Shown here piece after piece: positions 32,977 through 41,009 of a stretch of DNA of 64,000 bases (within the stretch, counting starts at the first letter, position 1; the number at the start of each line of letters is the position of its first letter). This DNA comes from Salinibacterium sp. (GTDB lineage: Bacteria; Actinomycetota; Actinomycetes; Actinomycetales; Microbacteriaceae). The notes under the pieces are model-generated. The model was not told the origin of the DNA. It was given only the letters and a program-made list of their open reading frames with translations, and searched no databases. The position numbers were made by a program, and so were the translations under genes. The stretch covers positions 124,001 to 188,000 of the forward strand of contig JAHBSZ010000002.1 in NCBI GenBank assembly GCA_019638845.1, written 5' to 3'.

Positions 32977-33977
32977 TCTCCCTGCGGGTGGTCGTCGGTA
33001 GTGAGGTGCGGGGCGATATCCCGCGGATTCAGAGTACCGGCAAGCACCTCGGCGACCTGGCTGACGATCGGCATCTCGACGCCCTTCGCGAGCGCAAGTT
33101 CGAGCACCGGAGCCACCGATGACAGTCCTTCAGCGGTCTGGTTCATCTGATTGATGACCTCGCTGAAGCTGTAGCCCTGGCCGAGCAGGCGACCCGCCGT
33201 GTTGTTGCGCGAGAGCGAACTCTCACAGGTGGCGATGAGGTCGCCGAGACCAGCGAGACCGGCGAGCGTTTCGGCCCGCCCGCCGTAGGCCACGGCGAAA
33301 TCGGTCATCTCGGCAAGTCCTCGGGTGATGATCGCGGCCTTGGTGTTCTCGCCGTACCCGACACCGTCGACGATTCCGATGGCGACCGCGATGAGGTTCT
33401 TGAGCACTCCTGCGAACTCGGTGCCGATCACATCGGTGTTCACGAACGAACGGAAGTATGGATTCGTGGCCGTCTTCGCGATGATCGTCGCGACTTCACG
33501 AGTCTCGGATGACACCACTGCCGCGGTGGGTTGCTCCTTGGCGATCTCGAGTGCGAGATTGGGCCCGGACACAACGGCGACCCGGTCGGGGTTGATACCC
33601 AGTTCCTGGATGATCACCTCACTCATCCGCGCGCGGGTGCCCTTCTCGACACCCTTCATGAGCGAGACCACAATCGCCTCGCTGGGGATCAACTCTTTGA
33701 TGATCCGCAGGTTTTCGCGCAACGCCTGAGACGGTACCGAAAGGTACACCTGCTCGGCGTCATCGAGCACATCGTGCAGGTTGGCACTCGCCCACAGGCC
33801 TCGCGGCAGGTTAATGCCTGGGAGGTAGTCGCTGTTGCGCTTGGACTGCGTGATCTCGCGCGCGAGCTCCGACCGGCGCGCCCACAAGCCCACATCCGAA
33901 CCGCCATCGGCGAGGATTTTCGCGAATGTGGTTCCCCACGAGCCTGCACCGAGGACTGCGACCTTGGTTGAACTCAC
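32973..33977 (-). CDS. gpsA: Glycerol-3-phosphate dehydrogenase [NAD(P)+]
   Basis: GpsA reduces dihydroxyacetone phosphate to sn-glycerol-3-phosphate for phospholipid synthesis. The 334-residue protein has the Rossmann motif VLGAGSWGTTFAKILADGG (about 8-26), MKGVEKGTRARMSEV, the active-site Lys in AGVLKNLIAVAIGIVDGVGYGENTKAAIITRGLAEM (about 189-224) and LAGLAGLGDLIATC. ATGA overlaps link it to plsC before it and ddl after it, so this is an envelope-precursor operon. Confidence 0.97.
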   Translation of the reverse strand: MSSTKVAVLGAGSWGTTFAKILADGGSDVGLWARRSELAREITQSKRNSDYLPGINLPRGLWASANLHDVLDDAEQVYLSVPSQALRENLRIIKELIPSEAIVVSLMKGVEKGTRARMSEVIIQELGINPDRVAVVSGPNLALEIAKEQPTAAVVSSETREVATIIAKTATNPYFRSFVNTDVIGTEFAGVLKNLIAVAIGIVDGVGYGENTKAAIITRGLAEMTDFAVAYGGRAETLAGLAGLGDLIATCESSLSRNNTAGRLLGQGYSFSEVINQMNQTAEGLSSVAPVLELALAKGVEMPIVSQVAEVLAGTLNPRDIAPHLTTDDHPQGE

Positions 33978-34708
33978 GTGAATCGTCCGATCTCGCTCTG
34001 GTCGTGTTCGGCCGGATCCCAGCGCTTCTGGGGCGGAGTCTCGTTCCGCAACTCCCCCAGCATTGTCGCCAGCGTGTTCATGAGCAGTTGAGTAGCTTCG
34101 GCGAGCGCCTTCGGGTCGGATGACCTGCCCTCAAACCGGGAAAGGTCGAGCGGCGGACCGAAGACGATATCGACCGGCTTGCGCGGGAACAGGCTCAACC
34201 GGCCATAGCGCGGGAGGATGCGCTGGGCACCCCAGCTCACCGCGGGGATGAGCGGGATTCCCGCATCCAATGCCGTGCGGACTGCGCCGAGCTTGCCGCG
34301 CATGGGCCAGAGCTCGGGGTCCCGTGTCAGCGTGCCTTCCGGATAGATCACGAGAGTGTGGCCGGCCGCCGCGATCCCGCGCGCGGTGGCGAGCGGATCG
34401 GCACCGGCCCCGCTGGTCCGCAGCACCGGAACTTGACCGGCCTTCGTGAGCATCCAGCCCAGGACCGGCACCCGGAACAGCGACTCCTTGGCTAGGAATC
34501 GCGGCATCCGCTTCAACCGGTACAACATGTAGCCGATCACGATGGGGTCGATGTTGCTGTAGTGGTTGGGAGACACCACTGCAGCACCCACCGTGGGCAC
34601 GTTCTCCGCACCGTGAGTGCGATATTTGCCGACGAGCTGCATGAACGGGATCAGCAGAAAAGCAAAAGTGCGGAAGATCGCGGTCTTCTCAGACCGAGCG
34701 GTGGCCAC
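33974..34708 (-). CDS. plsC: 1-acyl-sn-glycerol-3-phosphate acyltransferase
   Basis: This 244-residue membrane-associated acyltransferase has the PlsC motif I H-x4-D in VVSPNHYSNIDPIV (about 46-59), motif II near FRVPVLGWML, motif III YPEGTLTRD (about 120-128) and motif IV in GIPLIPAVSWG. It makes phosphatidic acid from lysophosphatidic acid, directly downstream of the pathway step served by gpsA. A hydrophobic segment lies at about 12-30. It begins 5 bp after murA ends and overlaps gpsA by 4 bp. Confidence 0.93.
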   Translation of the reverse strand: MATARSEKTAIFRTFAFLLIPFMQLVGKYRTHGAENVPTVGAAVVSPNHYSNIDPIVIGYMLYRLKRMPRFLAKESLFRVPVLGWMLTKAGQVPVLRTSGAGADPLATARGIAAAGHTLVIYPEGTLTRDPELWPMRGKLGAVRTALDAGIPLIPAVSWGAQRILPRYGRLSLFPRKPVDIVFGPPLDLSRFEGRSSDPKALAEATQLLMNTLATMLGELRNETPPQKRWDPAEHDQSEIGRFT

Positions 34709-34713
34709 CGGAT

Positions 34714-36081
34714 TCAGCCCTCGTAGACGAAGTCGGCCCCGAGTAGCCTGAGCTTGTCGATGAAATGCTCGTAGCCCCTGCTGATGATCCCGACATTCGT
34801 GACTGTTGACTGACCCTCGGCCGTCAAGGCCGCAATCAGGTGACTGAACCCACCGCGCAGGTCAGGGATCTCGATATCGGCACCGTGCAGGTGGGTCGGG
34901 CCGATGATGACTGCCGCCTGTTCGAGCGGACGACGCGGAACCCTGCGGCTTACGGACTCGATGCCGTCTTTGTGCACGACGATGTTCGCCCCCATCTCGA
35001 TGAGCGCATCGGTGAAACCGAGGCGGTTCTCGTACACGGTCTCGTGCACCACCGAGCGACCCTCGGCCTTGGTGAGGGCGACGATCAGCGGCTGCTGCCA
35101 GTCCGTCATGAATCCCGGATGCACATCCGTCTCCACCACCACCGGCTTGAGTGGCGTCCCCGGGTGGTAGAAGCGAATGCCGTCATCGTGGATGTCGAAC
35201 GCGCCCCCCACCTTGCGGAAGATGTTGAGGAAGGTCATCAGCTCCTGCTGGCGGGCCCCTCCCACGAAGATGTCACCCTCGGTGGCCAACGCTGCCGAAG
35301 CCCAACTCGCTGCCTCGTTGCGATCGAAGAGAGCACGGTGGTTGTAGCCCTCGAGCTTGTCGACACCCTCGATGAAGATCACCCGGTTGGGCTCGACGTT
35401 GATGATCGCGCCCATCTTCTGGAGGATCGCGATGAGGTCCATGATCTCGGGCTCGATGGCCGCGTTCTTGAGCTCGGTGACACCCTTCGCGAGCACCGCG
35501 GTGAGCAGCACCTGCTCGGTCGCGCCGACGCTCGGGTACGGCAACTCGATGTTCGCGCCGTGCAGGCCGTTGGGGGCCGTGAGCCGAATTCCCTCGTAGC
35601 TCTTGTCGACGATTGCGCCAAACGCGCGCAGGGCATCCATATGAAAGTCGATCGGCCGGTCGCCGATGCGGCAACCGCCGAGATCGGGGATGAGTGCTTC
35701 GCCCAGGCGGTGCAGGAGCGGACCACAGAACAGGATCGGGATACGACTGGAGCCGGCGAGCGCATCGATCTCGTGGAACTGCGCCTTGAGCACGTTGCTG
35801 GGGTCAAGCAGCAGTTCGCCCTCGCCCTGCTTGGTCACGGAGACGCCATAGGCCTCGAGCATGCCCGTCACAACATTCACGTCGCTGATGTCGGGCACGT
35901 TCTTGAGAATGCTCGGCGTCTCAGCCAGAAGGGCTGCGACCATTGCTTTGGTCGCGAGGTTTTTGGCCCCGCGGACTTCGATCCGACCGATCAGGGGCTT
36001 GCCGCCGTTGATGACGATCTTGTCGGAGAGGAGTCCCACTCTCTTGGCCGCCTTTTGGGCATCCTTAGTAAGAGAATTCAA
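34714..36081 (-). CDS. murA: UDP-N-acetylglucosamine 1-carboxyvinyltransferase
   Basis: MurA transfers enolpyruvate from PEP to UDP-GlcNAc, the first committed step of peptidoglycan synthesis. The 455-residue protein has GGKPLIGRIEVRGAKN (Lys/Asn pair of the active site at about 40-41), the loop GGCRIGDRPIDFH with the PEP-binding Cys (about 135) and GVSVTKQGEG. Retention of this Cys predicts normal fosfomycin sensitivity of the enzyme itself. The N-terminal extension of about 20 residues is longer than usual. It sits between leuD and plsC on the same strand. Confidence 0.96.
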   Translation of the reverse strand: MNSLTKDAQKAAKRVGLLSDKIVINGGKPLIGRIEVRGAKNLATKAMVAALLAETPSILKNVPDISDVNVVTGMLEAYGVSVTKQGEGELLLDPSNVLKAQFHEIDALAGSSRIPILFCGPLLHRLGEALIPDLGGCRIGDRPIDFHMDALRAFGAIVDKSYEGIRLTAPNGLHGANIELPYPSVGATEQVLLTAVLAKGVTELKNAAIEPEIMDLIAILQKMGAIINVEPNRVIFIEGVDKLEGYNHRALFDRNEAASWASAALATEGDIFVGGARQQELMTFLNIFRKVGGAFDIHDDGIRFYHPGTPLKPVVVETDVHPGFMTDWQQPLIVALTKAEGRSVVHETVYENRLGFTDALIEMGANIVVHKDGIESVSRRVPRRPLEQAAVIIGPTHLHGADIEIPDLRGGFSHLIAALTAEGQSTVTNVGIISRGYEHFIDKLRLLGADFVYEG

Positions 36082-36100
36082 TGCTCACCCTCTGTCTGTG

Positions 36101-36697
36101 TCATTTGGCCGGAATCGTCATGGGTCGCCACGCCTCGCGTCGCGACTCGAATTCCGTGATATCGGCCTCGTTACGCAATGTGAGCCCGATATCGTCAAGC
36201 CCTTCGAGCAAACGCCACCTAGTGTAATCGTCGATCACGAAAGGAAACTGCGTCTTGCCGACGGACACCGTCATGGCAACAAGGTCGACCGAGATCTCTA
36301 TTCCCGGATGCTCGTCGAGGATGAGCCAGATGGTCTCGATGTCTTTCTCGCTCAACTGAGCTGCGAGGAGTCCCTGCTTTCCAGCATTGCCCCGGAAGAT
36401 GTCGCCGAACCGTGGACTCAGTACCGCCTGGAACCCGTAGTCGCGCAGAGCCCAGACGGCGTGCTCGCGGCTCGATCCGGTGCCAAAGTTCGGGCCCGCG
36501 ACGAGAATGTTCGCTCCCACGTAGACGTCGCGGTTGAGGACGAAGTCGGGATCCTGCCGCCATGCGAAGAACAGAGCATCGTCGAAGCCGGTCTTCGTGA
36601 CGCGCTTGAGGAATTCTGCGGGGATGATCTGGTCGGTGTCGACGTTGGCCCGCTGCAGGGGAACGGCGACGCCGGTGATAACGCTTACGGGTTCCAT
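36101..36697 (-). CDS. leuD: 3-isopropylmalate dehydratase small subunit
   Basis: LeuD is the swivel subunit of isopropylmalate isomerase, which converts 2- to 3-isopropylmalate in leucine synthesis. The 198-residue protein has [15 protein letters not shown] (about 17-31), [41 protein letters not shown] (about 76-116), as in the family. The ATG at 36695-36697 shares one base with the leuC stop; a longer frame upstream would overlap leuC and is not needed. It is followed after 19 bp by murA. Confidence 0.96.
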   Translation of the reverse strand: MEPVSVITGVAVPLQRANVDTDQIIPAEFLKRVTKTGFDDALFFAWRQDPDFVLNRDVYVGANILVAGPNFGTGSSREHAVWALRDYGFQAVLSPRFGDIFRGNAGKQGLLAAQLSEKDIETIWLILDEHPGIEISVDLVAMTVSVGKTQFPFVIDDYTRWRLLEGLDDIGLTLRNEADITEFESRREAWRPMTIPAK

Positions 36698-38148
36698 CAG
36701 GCACCTACCTTCGCTGCGGTCTCCGGCATGGAGGAGTTTTCGAGATCCCAAGGGCTGGAGAGCGTGCCACGAATAGCGGTCGCGGCGGCGACGAGCGGCG
36801 AGACGAGATGAGTTCTGCCGCCCTTTCCCTGCCTGCCCTCAAAGTTGCGGTTTGAGGTCGACGCACAGCGCTCGCCCGGCGCAAGCTGGTCCGGGTTCAT
36901 TCCGAGACACATCGAGCAGCCCGCGAAGCGCCACTCGGCGCCGAACTCTTCGACGATCTTGTCGATCCCTTCTGCCTCGGCTTCGATACGAACGCGCGCA
37001 GAGCCGGGAACGACCATGACACGCACCCCGTCGGCCTTCTTCCGACCCTTGATGATGCTCGCGAAGGCGCGGAGATCTTCGATACGGGAGTTTGTGCACG
37101 AACCCATGAACACGGCATCGACGTGGATCTCCTTCATCGGAGTTCCCGCTTCGAGATCCATGTACTCGAGGGCTCGCTCGGCAGCGGCGCGATCGTTGGG
37201 GTCGTCGAAGGATGCCGGGTTCGGCACCGGCTCACTCAGCGAGACACCCTGGCCGGGGTTGGTACCCCAGGTGACGAACGGCTCGAGCGTGTTCGCATCG
37301 AGGTAGACCTCGGCGTCGAATACCGCATCGTCGTCGGTTGCGAGGGTCTCCCAATACTCGACCGCCGCATCCCATTCGGCGCCCGCTGGCGCGTGTGGGC
37401 GGCCCTTGAGGTACGCGTAGGTCGTGGCATCCGGAGCGACCATGCCAGCGCGCGCACCAGCCTCGATCGACATGTTGCAGACCGTCATGCGGCCTTCCAT
37501 GGAGAGCGAACGGATGGCGCTGCCGCGGAACTCGAGCACGTAGCCCTGACCGCCGTTGGTGCCGATCTGGGCGATGACGGCGAGGATGATGTCTTTCGCG
37601 GTGACGCCCGGCCGCAGTTCGCCCTCGACGGTGATGGCCATGGTCTTGAACGGCGCGAGCGGCAGCGTCTGGGTGGCGAGAACGTGCTCGACCTCGGAGG
37701 TTCCGATGCCGAAGGCCATGGCGCCGAATGCCCCGTGAGTGCTCGTGTGTGAGTCGCCGCAGACGACCGTGATGCCCGGCATGGTTAGGCCGAGTTGGGG
37801 GCCGACGACGTGCACGATCCCCTGCTCGATGTCGCCAAGCGAGTGCAGGCGCACCCCGAACTCCGCGCAGTTGTCGCGCAACGTTTGGATCTGCAGACGA
37901 CTCGTGAGGTCTGTGATCGGCTTGTCGATCGCGAGGGTTGGAGTGTTGTGATCCTCGGTGGCGATGGTGAGGTCGAGGCGTCGCACCGGACGCCCGGCGA
38001 GCCGGAGTCCGTCGAAAGCCTGGGGGCTCGTGACCTCGTGCAGGAGGTGCAGGTCAATGTAGATGAGGTCGGGATTGCCACCCTCACCCTTGACGACGAG
38101 GTGGTCATCCCAAACCTTCTCTGCGAGGGTGCGGGGTTTGCTGCTCAT
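36697..38148 (-). CDS. leuC: 3-isopropylmalate dehydratase large subunit
   Basis: LeuC is the [4Fe-4S] catalytic subunit of isopropylmalate isomerase. The 483-residue protein has the cluster ligands in [13 protein letters not shown] (about 344-356) and [13 protein letters not shown] (about 407-419), plus [32 protein letters not shown] near the N-terminal third. The start is the ATG at 38146-38148 behind GAAGAAGGATAGAAGC; a longer frame would run into the attenuator region. Expression is probably controlled by the leucine leader peptide directly upstream. Confidence 0.97.
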   Translation of the reverse strand: MSSKPRTLAEKVWDDHLVVKGEGGNPDLIYIDLHLLHEVTSPQAFDGLRLAGRPVRRLDLTIATEDHNTPTLAIDKPITDLTSRLQIQTLRDNCAEFGVRLHSLGDIEQGIVHVVGPQLGLTMPGITVVCGDSHTSTHGAFGAMAFGIGTSEVEHVLATQTLPLAPFKTMAITVEGELRPGVTAKDIILAVIAQIGTNGGQGYVLEFRGSAIRSLSMEGRMTVCNMSIEAGARAGMVAPDATTYAYLKGRPHAPAGAEWDAAVEYWETLATDDDAVFDAEVYLDANTLEPFVTWGTNPGQGVSLSEPVPNPASFDDPNDRAAAERALEYMDLEAGTPMKEIHVDAVFMGSCTNSRIEDLRAFASIIKGRKKADGVRVMVVPGSARVRIEAEAEGIDKIVEEFGAEWRFAGCSMCLGMNPDQLAPGERCASTSNRNFEGRQGKGGRTHLVSPLVAAATAIRGTLSSPWDLENSSMPETAAKVGA

Positions 38149-38183
38149 GCTTCTATCCTTCTTCGATCGAGGGGCCCAGCCAA

Positions 38184-38280
38184 GTCGCGGCGCTTTTGAC
38201 AAGCACAGATCTCCGCGACGAGGGAGGCCAGGTGACTAGGCCTCGTCGCGGCGACGAAGAAGGAGTCGATCGAGGTGCAT
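38184..38280 (-). promoter_or_regulatory. Leucine-type transcription attenuator upstream of leuCD
   Basis: The leuC leader can form three mutually exclusive hairpins from four segments (minus-strand order): segment 1 CTTCGTCG (38259-38252), segment 2 CCGCGACGAGG (38251-38241), segment 3 CCTCGTCGCGG (38223-38213) and segment 4 CCGCGAC (38190-38184). Pair 1:2 has 8 bp with a 3-base loop, 2:3 is a perfect 11-bp stem, and 3:4 has 7 bp. Segment 1 overlaps the last leucine codon and following Arg codons of the leader peptide, so a ribosome waiting for charged tRNA-Leu would block 1:2, favour 2:3 and prevent 3:4. This is the classical attenuation geometry. No U-run follows 3:4, so the effect could be Rho-dependent or act on translation. 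Confidence 0.75.
38236..38280 (-). CDS. Leucine-rich leader peptide of leuCD
   Basis: The 14-codon frame encodes MHLDRLLLRRRDEA followed by TAG. Leucine codons are 4 of 14 (positions 3, 6, 7, 8), with three in a row, as expected of a leu leader. The ATG at 38280 follows a possible extended -10, TGATACT (about 8 bases upstream), without a Shine-Dalgarno, so the transcript may be leaderless with translation starting at or near its 5' end. The stop lies in the loop of the 2:3 hairpin. Confidence 0.72.
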   Translation of the reverse strand: MHLDRLLLRRRDEA

Positions 38281-38351
38281 TGTTCGAGAGTATCACTCGC
38301 GCTGAGGCGAGTTGCGGAGGTGCTGATCCGGGCCAGCGGGTGCGAGCAGAG

Positions 38352-39386
38352 CTATCCGCGGCTCGGTCGCCGCGCATCCACCCGGATCTTGATGAGACTC
38401 GCAGCGGTGGCGACCGCCATCGACCCGATGATCACGCCCAGCGAGGTCCACGTGGAGATCTCCGGTGCCCACGCCACGCCGTGACCGCCGTTGATGAACG
38501 GCAACTCGTTCTCGTGCAGCGCGTGGAACACGAGCTTCACGCCGATGAACACGAGAATGAACGCGATCCCGTAGTGCAAATACTCGAGCTTGTCGATGAG
38601 ATCACCCAGCAGGAAATAGAGCTGGCGCAGTCCCATGAGGGCGAAGATGTTCGCCGTGAAGACGAGGAACGGGTCGGTAGTGATGCCGAAGATCGCGGGA
38701 ATCGAGTCGAGAGCGAAGATCAGGTCAGTGGTGCCGATCGCGATGAACACGACGAGAATCGGCGTGAACATCTTCTTGCCGTCAACAACCGTGCACAGTT
38801 TGCCGCCCTCGAACTGGTTGGAGATCGGAATGCGCTTGCGGAGGAACCTGATGACCCCGCTCTCGGTGTCCTCCATGTCGTCATGGCTCTGGAAGGCCTG
38901 CCGAACGGCCGTGTAGATCAGGAACGCCCCGAAAATATAGAAGATCCACGAGAAGTTCTCGATCAACTGGGCGCCGAGCAGGATGAAGATGCCGCGCAAC
39001 ACAAGCGCGATCACGATGCCCACCATGAGCACTTCCTGCTGGTACTTCCGGGGCACACTGAATCTGGTCATGATGATGACGAACACGAACAGGTTGTCGA
39101 TCGAGAGGCTGTACTCGGTAACCCAGCCCGCGATGAATTGTCCGGCGTGCTCGGCATCCCCGAGGATCAGCATGAGTAATGCGAAAACGAGGGCCAGACC
39201 GACATACAGCCCCACCCAGAGCGCCGACTCGCGCGTGCTCGGCACGTGCGGTCGGCGGTAGGCGAGGATCAGGTCGGCGACGAGGACGAGCACGAGTGCC
39301 GCGAGCGTGACGATCTCGAAGGTCGGGTTCAGTTTGGCTGACGGAGTGATTGCGGTGATCGCAGCGATGGTGATCTCGGAAAGCAC
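38352..39386 (-). CDS. TerC-family integral membrane protein (probable Mn2+ exporter)
   Basis: This TerC/Alx-family protein of about 344 residues has eight to nine membrane segments and the acidic motifs EYSLSIDNLFVF and FALDSIPAIFGITTDPFLVF, in which Asp residues within helices probably bind Mn2+. TerC proteins export manganese or supply it to secreted metalloenzymes. I place the start at the GTG at 39384-39386 because an ATG-initiated longer frame (from 39470) begins inside the upstream riboswitch; no strong ribosome binding site marks the GTG, so the start is uncertain by some residues. Control by the yybP-ykoY riboswitch supports a Mn2+ role. Confidence 0.9.
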   Translation of the reverse strand: MLSEITIAAITAITPSAKLNPTFEIVTLAALVLVLVADLILAYRRPHVPSTRESALWVGLYVGLALVFALLMLILGDAEHAGQFIAGWVTEYSLSIDNLFVFVIIMTRFSVPRKYQQEVLMVGIVIALVLRGIFILLGAQLIENFSWIFYIFGAFLIYTAVRQAFQSHDDMEDTESGVIRFLRKRIPISNQFEGGKLCTVVDGKKMFTPILVVFIAIGTTDLIFALDSIPAIFGITTDPFLVFTANIFALMGLRQLYFLLGDLIDKLEYLHYGIAFILVFIGVKLVFHALHENELPFINGGHGVAWAPEISTWTSLGVIIGSMAVATAASLIKIRVDARRPSRG

Positions 39387-39420
39387 GGGGATCCATTCGG
39401 AGAGGCGGGCAGGACAGGAC

Positions 39421-39523
39421 CCGAAAGTCTCTCCCGCAGTCCAGATTCTGGCTGCCGCTGGCCCGGACACGCAACGCTGCGGATCGTCTTGACGGGCTCA
39501 GCGAGGTGGGATACTCCCCTTCG
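39421..39523 (-). promoter_or_regulatory. yybP-ykoY (Mn2+) riboswitch upstream of terC
   Basis: On the minus strand the element opens with CGAAGGGGAGTATCCC and closes with CTGCGGGAGAGACTTTCG. These are the two conserved internal-loop strands of the yybP-ykoY class (GGGGAGUA and CGGGAGAGAC), and the flanking CGAAG and CTTTCG can pair as P1. Internal helices such as GTCAAGACG...GCGTTGCG are compatible with the variable arms. This class senses Mn2+ and commonly precedes TerC-family genes, as here. A TAGTCT at about 39535 may be the -10. Confidence 0.82.
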
Positions 39524-39555
39524 CTTTGCCTAGACTACCGGGTAATCTGGGCCGC

Positions 39556-39834
39556 ATGGGCAGCTCAGACGACATCCGTGACCAAGCTCGCAAACGCCTC
39601 AAGAACAAGGCCGACTTCAAGAACTATCTGTGGGTCTGGCTCGGGGTTTCGATCATCCTGACCGCGGTCTGGTGGATCTCCACTCCCGGCGGATACTTCT
39701 GGCCGGGATGGGCAATCGGCGGCATGGGGATCGCCGCCTTCTTCCAAGCGTTGGCCATCTACGGTCCCAACCGCGGCGCAATCACCGAGTCGGCGATCGA
39801 CGACGAAGTGCGTCGGATGAGCGGACAGAAGTAG
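39556..39834 (+). CDS. Two-helix (2TM domain) membrane protein
   Basis: This 92-residue protein has the 2TM-domain pattern: a charged N-terminal helix (RDQARKRLKNKADFKNYLW, about 7-25) followed by two membrane helices (about 26-45 and 52-71) and a short acidic tail. Family function is unknown. TAATCT lies eight bases before the ATG, so the transcript may be leaderless. The gene is divergent from terC, whose riboswitch starts about 30 bp away. Confidence 0.8.
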   Translation: MGSSDDIRDQARKRLKNKADFKNYLWVWLGVSIILTAVWWISTPGGYFWPGWAIGGMGIAAFFQALAIYGPNRGAITESAIDDEVRRMSGQK

Positions 39835-39855
39835 GCCCGCCTGACCGCTCATTGG

Positions 39856-40377
39856 TCACGGGGCGAGTGCGACGGCGAGCCAGAATCCGCCCAGCATCCA
39901 CGGGCCGAACGGGATCGCCACCCTGCGGTTCGCTCCGCGGAGCACCGCGACAAGGGCCGCGACACCGCCGAGGAGAAAACCGCCGAAGGTCGCTGCGACG
40001 AGTACTTCCCACCCCAGGTATCCCGCGAACAGGCCCACCAGCGCCGCGAGTTTGACGTCGCCCATGCCCATCCCGCCCGGTGAGAGCAGGGCTAGCAACA
40101 AATAGAAACCGCACAACACCACTGCTCCGACCAGCGCCCTCAGCCAGGCAGATACGTCACCCAGAAGCAACGCGTCGATGAGCAGCACGGGCAGGGATGC
40201 CGCGATGCCCGGCAGCACGAGACGATTCGGCAGGCGGTGCTCGGTGAGGTCGATCCACGACAGAGCGACACCGAGCGCGAGAAAACCCAGAAACGGGACG
40301 AGCGTGTAGGTTGCGCCGAGCCGCCACACCGCAGCTAGCGCGGCGAGAGCCGAGCATCCGGCGAGAGTCCATCGCAT
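39856..40377 (-). CDS. Prepilin peptidase (A24 family) catalytic domain
   Basis: The 173-residue membrane protein is a type IV prepilin peptidase core. The two catalytic aspartates lie in SWIDLTEHRLPN (about D43) and GMGDVKL (about D108), with about six hydrophobic helices between and around them. The N-terminal methyltransferase part with zinc cysteines is missing, as in short TadV/CpaA-like or actinobacterial versions. No pilin, ATPase or assembly gene is nearby, so its pilin substrate is encoded elsewhere. Confidence 0.9.
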   Translation of the reverse strand: MRWTLAGCSALAALAAVWRLGATYTLVPFLGFLALGVALSWIDLTEHRLPNRLVLPGIAASLPVLLIDALLLGDVSAWLRALVGAVVLCGFYLLLALLSPGGMGMGDVKLAALVGLFAGYLGWEVLVAATFGGFLLGGVAALVAVLRGANRRVAIPFGPWMLGGFWLAVALAP

Positions 40378-40416
40378 GCCCGGAGTATGCCGCGCGGGCG
40401 AGATTCGGGGCGGGAA

Positions 40417-40899
40417 CTATCCCCTGCTGGGCGCGAGTGTGAGGCCGACGAGACGGATGTCCGCCACGCCGGTGGGGCTCGCCGCGCGCATTGCCCCCTC
40501 CAGTTGCGTCCACGCCTTCGGGTAGCGGTCTGCGTAGCGGGCGAGACGCGCGTCGGAGTCGGTCTTCGAGAGCAGCTCCACCTGCGCCGGAACCCGCACG
40601 CGTGCACCGATACTGACGAACGCGACTCCGTTGGCTGCGAGGTTCTTGTACCAGGCGGCAGTGGTGCCGAAGCCGGATGCCACGTAGACGGTGTCGCCCT
40701 CCTGCTCAGCCCGTTCGAGCACCACCCAACGGGCCAGCCCCGTGGTTCTCCCGCGGTGCTCGAGCAGCAGAAGTCGGCCACGGAAGATCCAGCCGAGGCG
40801 GGCTCGGAACATCCAAATCGGAGATCGGACTACCCAACGGGTGCGGAGTGCCCCCGCGAAGGCCCTCGCGCTGAAGGACTCTCGACTCGACTGTTGCAT
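40417..40899 (-). CDS. Deazaflavin (F420)-dependent nitroreductase family protein
   Basis: The 160-residue split-barrel protein belongs to the Ddn/FDOR-A group of F420H2-dependent reductases. LLLEHRGRTTGLARWVVLE (about 44-62) and VYVASGFGTTAAWYKNLAAN (about 71-90) are the signature segments; the second binds the deazaflavin phosphate. The arginine-rich N-terminus is typical of membrane-associated members. Related enzymes reduce quinones, unsaturated esters or nitro drugs. It is a likely user of the F420H2 produced by Fgd in this window. An unrelated gene starts divergently about 110 bp away. Confidence 0.92.
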   Translation of the reverse strand: MQQSSRESFSARAFAGALRTRWVVRSPIWMFRARLGWIFRGRLLLLEHRGRTTGLARWVVLERAEQEGDTVYVASGFGTTAAWYKNLAANGVAFVSIGARVRVPAQVELLSKTDSDARLARYADRYPKAWTQLEGAMRAASPTGVADIRLVGLTLAPSRG

Positions 40900-41009
40900 G
40901 AGTGCAATATTTGCATCACGGCATCTTTATCGCAATGCCCCAGCCTCGCGAATCGGGCAGTAGCGTTGGCTCATCGGGCCGGCCGGGCCCGACGCCGCTC
41001 GGGTACGAC

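Noticed and set aside
39387-39470. N-terminal extension of TerC from the ATG at 39470.
   Set aside because: The extension starts inside the yybP-ykoY riboswitch and has no similarity to TerC N-termini.
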